From Trichopria drosophilae (lineage: Eukaryota > Arthropoda > Insecta > Hymenoptera > Diapriidae): a stretch of 64,000 nt of DNA. The notes under the pieces are model-generated. The model had not been told where the DNA came from. It did not search any database and was given only the letters and a program-made list of their open reading frames with translations. The translations under genes and the position numbers were made by a program. The stretch covers positions 9,052,001 through 9,116,000 of the forward strand of contig CM059584.1 of assembly GCA_030407085.1 (NCBI GenBank), written 5' to 3'. Positions 60,373 to 64,000 of this stretch are shown in pieces. Position 1 is the first letter of the stretch, and each line of letters opens with the position of its first letter.

Positions 60373-61905
60373 TTGATTGATTTTTTGAAAACGGAGTCTA
60401 TCAAAATTAGCATTGTGGAAATTAAGTTTTTCACCTTTTATCGGCTCCTTCAATATACTATTTCAGATTACGTACCAACTTCTGTAAAATCGTCGTCTAC
60501 ATTTCCAAGGTGGTTCACCAGAGACATGCAGAAACTTATCAAAATGAAGAAAATAGCTCACAGATTATTTAAACAACAAAGAACGAAATTGTCTTATCAA
60601 AAATTCGCCAATCTTAGGTCTCGCTCTCATTCTCTGACTGATTCATGCTATCGGTCGTACATATCTAACATCGAACAGAACTTACAATCTCAACAAATAA
60701 ACTCTTTTTGGCCATTCATACACAGCAAAAAAAAGACAATGGACTACCCTCAACAATGCACTCTGGCTCAACATCTGCTGATGAGGCTAAGGATATAGTG
60801 GACCTTTTTGCTGATTTCTTTGAGAGATCATATAACAAAAATACTTTATCCAACAATGACCTCAGTTCAACACCAATTACCACAAACAACTTCCCTACCA
60901 TCAAACTTGAAGAAGTTAAAGAAGCATTAGATAAATTAAAGGAAAATCAAGGATCGGGACCTGATGGTATTCCATCAGCATTCATTAATGATTTATCACA
61001 TATCACCTTTATATTATGATACGCTTTACACTTATAAAAGTGAACATTACGAAGGAATAAATATGCATGTGTACCAATTATTAATGAATATTAAATATAA
61101 ACATAGAACCCCTTTTAGGATGCAAATTAGTATTTGTAAGACCTAATATAGAAGTCTAAGATACGTCTTTGGCATAACATTCTGGCGAATATTAGACGTA
61201 CATAACATAGTCAACGGAATGTCTATATCTCCATTATTTCCATTGACCGTGTAGACAACATTTTGTCAGCTTTTAGACGACGTAAATAAGACGACTTTTT
61301 TGTCGCCTTTACGATCGGTCTCTCGAGTGTGCATTGGACGCCTTTAAGGAGTCTTTGAATAGGCTTTGAGACTTAAAATCAGGACTGTCTCAAAATTGTC
61401 AGAACCGCTTTGCGTCCAACTTTGAGACGTCTTGGTGTTAACTAGGAGGCTTTCTCATTCCGAACTCCAAGGATTTCAATTCAACGAACACAATCGTCCA
61501 ACTATATAACACGCTAGCCAAACCGATTCTACTCTACGGTTCTGTACTTTGGTGGTCTCCACCATGATACATTCTTATAGTTTGGAAAAAATTCAGCATA
61601 AAATGCTTTGATACCTTGCCTTCAAATCTGGAAATCCAATGGACTTATATGAACATGATTATCATGTAGTTGGACGTAAATTTAAGATACCGACTCTAGC
61701 ATCAATACGTAAGGCTACTGATCTGATCTTTTTATACAAATTGATAGTTGGCGAAATTAATGGTACGGAGCTCTATAGCCTACTTAATTTCTCTTCATCT
61801 AGGAAAAATGTTATATATACAAAAAAAAATGTTCAGTTTGGCGAGCTCTATAAAGTCATATTTTTAATTTTTTTATCCGGCAGTTCGAGCGCGTGACCGA
61901 TTATA
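60373..61905 (+). pseudogene. Decayed jockey-like non-LTR retrotransposon (RT start and C-terminal end)
   Basis: First piece: FPRWFTRDMQKLIKMKK, LSYQKFANLRSRSHSL, CYRSYISNIEQNL and INSFWPFI, the linker between endonuclease and reverse transcriptase. A frameshift near 60,735 leads to a second frame with AKDIVDLFADFFE, LEEVKEALDKLKENQ and GSGPDGIPSAFI, the opening of the reverse transcriptase domain. From about 61,020 to 61,450 the expected catalytic part (FADD region) is missing and unrelated sequence stands instead. At 61,490-61,900 the C-terminal end returns: IVQLYNTLAKPILLYGSVLWW, then RKATDLIFLYKLIVGEING and the tail. The first 30 codons of the first frame are probably not part of the element. 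It is dead. Confidence 0.85.
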
Positions 61906-62147
61906 GAATCGCGTGCTTCAATTACGGACTCATAATACAATGAAATTAATACCATAAAACACGTGTATTGTTTTCAGAAAGTAGTATAAGATATGTATAT
62001 ACAAAAAATCAAAATACATTATTTCTAAAGATTCTTGTAAAAGATTGTCCTATATATATTCAATTAAGGTATTTTGCATCATTCATTCGAAAATTATAAT
62101 TCTCCCTCAAACAAAGCTATTGTGCGATATCTTCCTGAAGCTGAAGA
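61906..62147. other. AT-rich spacer
   Basis: Nothing recognised between the retrotransposon tail and the next palindrome. Confidence 0.5.
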
Positions 62148-62718
62148 TGGGCTAAAGTCTCGAAAATGATTAGTTTTTTCGCTATGACTTCCTGAATATG
62201 ACGGTTATTGCGTTTCTGTAAGTGTAAAATCCTTGAATTTCCAAAGCTTTTCTGTATGCATTTTTTGTACTAGTATTCGATTTTTAGAATTACTTATTGG
62301 GAGTTATGATGCCGTTGATTACGTATCTGCTGTTAGTGTTATCAAAAAATCAAGATGGCGGATCCAATATGGCGGATGAAATGATATAAAACTGATTTTC
62401 GGTAATCGGGAATTACAGGATCGCAGATTATAGATGTGTTGTTACTTTTGTAACATGAAGGAGGCAATGCCTGTGTGTGTGTGTGTGTGTGTGTGTAATT
62501 TCATCCGCCATCTTGATTTGTTGATAACACTAATAGCAGATGCGTAATCAACGGCATCATAACTCCCAATAAGTAATTCTAAAAATCGAATACTAGTACA
62601 AAAAATGCATACAGAAAGGCTTTGGAAATTCATGGATTTTACACTTACAGAAACGCAATAACCGTCATATTCAGGAAGTCATAGCAAAAAAACTAATCAT
62701 TTTCAAGGCTTGAGCCCG
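62148..62718. mobile_element. Young palindrome with arms of about 215 bp, about 96% identical
   Basis: Positions 62,161-62,363 and 62,503-62,705 are inverted copies with no net length difference and, by my count, about seven mismatches in 203. The arms end inward on CAAGATGGCGGAT and ATCCGCCATCTTG. The 139-bp centre holds a second TGGCGGATGAAAT/ATTTCATCCGCCA pair and a (GT)n tract at 62,471-62,496. No coding capacity. Confidence 0.85.
62471..62496 (+). repeat. (GT)n microsatellite
   Basis: An uninterrupted run of about 13 GT units in the centre of the palindrome. Confidence 0.95.
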
Positions 62719-63278
62719 GGAAAACTTTTGATCGGCATGACAAAAACTATAAAATAGCACGGTTTCAGCGCATTTGACCGAAACCCATTTTCCATAAGGA
62801 TTTATCCGGGGTCCTTTTCTAAAAAGGTGAAAAGATCGAACATACTTCAAAATGGTATAAGAATAGTGTATTGCAGTACTTAAAAGAAAAACTTTTCTTG
62901 CCGCTGCAGGTTAAACTAGTTTAAAGAATTTCAAATTGGCGATTACGTTTAATGGAGGGAAGGGCGGAAAAATCATAAATTAATTCATATAAAAATGGTT
63001 CGCATTCCACTTTTTAAATGTTTACAGGAATTCGCTGTGGGGTTATGATCCGGATGTCAGGGATTCAAATGTTTCAAGGGGCATGTATCTGACGTTTCAA
63101 AGTTGATATATATATGGCAATAAGAACGTGAATTTCACTAATTTATTGTATAAAAACCAAATCCCATTGGATAAAATGCTGAAACACGTATATTTTTATT
63201 TTCGCCCTAGAATAGGTACAAAAATTTCCGTTAAAAATCGTAAGCCCCCGACCGTGGGTTCCCCTTGTTAGACTAATA
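62719..63278. other. Unassigned DNA
   Basis: No gene, inverted repeat or known family recognised. Confidence 0.5.
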
Positions 63279-63310
63279 CAGTAGAACCCCCCTTATTTCA
63301 AGTGGTCATA
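63279..63310 (+). mobile_element. pogo-like terminal repeat, one end only
   Basis: CAGTAGAACCCCCCTTATTT preceded by TA matches the terminus of the MITE at 48.4 kb. The other end is not found before the window ends at 64,000. A short frame starting MPSREMSEFCKQ at 63,583 ends after about 30 codons and I cannot tie it to a transposase. Confidence 0.55.
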
Positions 63311-64000
63311 GTTTTCAAGATGACGCCGACCCCTCTTATTTGAAATTTCCCCTTACCCCTTACTCTACTTAACGCTTTAATAGTGCACAGAGAAAAGTGT
63401 CTTTTACCCAGTATTAGAATTCTTATATCCCGTAAAAGATCGTATTTTACGTATAGGGATAGCAATATTTCTATTACCGGTTACAAAAAGGAAGATTTTA
63501 GATTTTTCTAACCTGTACGTCAGTTTATTTTAGCCTTTTCCCTTTAACTAAAAGCAATTTTGTTTACTGAATTTCATCTAAAATGCCTAGTAGAGAAATG
63601 AGCGAATTCTGCAAGCAGACTGAGAGAAGATCTGCTGAAGACTGTAAATGGAGTATGTCCGAATTTGCGCGATGATCTGCCGTCAGATCCTTCCTAAACA
63701 ATCGAAAGTGTTAATTAACTGCAGAATCTTCTTTGCTTTGTTTTCTGAAGGAAAACTTTGGTTTCTTTTATAAAGTAAATCGCAGTCTGTGGGAAGAATC
63801 TTCATCGTTATGAACTCTACCTTAATACGACGGTATATGTCAAAACCTACAATAACAATCTTCGCTATAACCAATTGAAACTCTTATTGAATGCAGTCTG
63901 CTTTACTGCGTCACCATGGACTTTTCAGTACAAAATCATGAAGATTCGATTTTTTTTTTACAAAAAATACCAGAACTTAAAAGATAAGACAAAATCATTT
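63311..64000. other. Unassigned DNA to the window edge
   Basis: Possibly the interior of the pogo-like element whose end is at 63,279. A 63-codon minus-strand frame at 63,683-63,874 has no recognisable domain. Confidence 0.35.

Overview
This is a eukaryotic window, almost certainly insect. It is AT-rich (about 70% by eye), has no operons or bacterial signals, and is dominated by introns, inverted-repeat DNA transposons, retrotransposon remnants and a large minisatellite. A hymenopteran source is a guess from overall character only.

The one convincing host gene runs on the minus strand from about 47.5 kb down to 12.8 kb. It is a proton-coupled oligopeptide transporter of the SLC15/PTR2 family (PEPT1-like). 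I found fourteen coding exons by translating both sides of candidate splice sites. Their phases all join, no stop interrupts the frame, and together they give 722 residues plus a stop. Only the exon carrying the start codon is missing. The exons carry the TM1 ExxERF motif, the TM2 histidine, the GGIKPC...GGDQF signature, the FWSLFDQQGSRW segment, a variable extracellular loop of roughly 200 residues spread over three exons, and the VAELMF/GLEFSFTQAP segment near the C terminus. The TM1 motif is unusual: the normal paired tyrosines read Phe-Cys.

Layout: 1-12.8 kb is intergenic, downstream of the transporter, with several inverted-repeat elements (3.2-4.2, 7.2-8.7 and 8.9-9.1 kb). From 12.8 to 47.5 kb lies the transporter, whose introns are loaded with MITE-like elements (14.6, 17.4, 18.3, 19.1, 22.0, 28.5, 29.5, 34.0 and 37.8 kb), a decayed non-LTR retrotransposon (27.2-28.2 kb), a GC-rich block (31.0-31.5 kb) and diverged tandem repeats (41.2-41.9 kb). 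From 47.5 to 56.7 kb there are more MITEs, a broken Ty3/Gypsy element with a 3' LTR edge, and a 1-kb terminal-inverted-repeat element. From 56.7 to 58.7 kb a minisatellite with a unit of about 24 bp switches orientation once. It is followed by a 1.4-kb palindrome and a decayed jockey-like retrotransposon, and two opposed copies of that retrotransposon's 3' tail bracket the palindrome. At 62.1-62.7 kb a second palindrome has arms about 96% identical, so it looks young.

Most of the open reading frames over 60 codons are chance frames in AT-rich DNA, antisense shadows of transporter exons, or products of the minisatellite, whose unit is a multiple of three and has no stop in any of the six frames.
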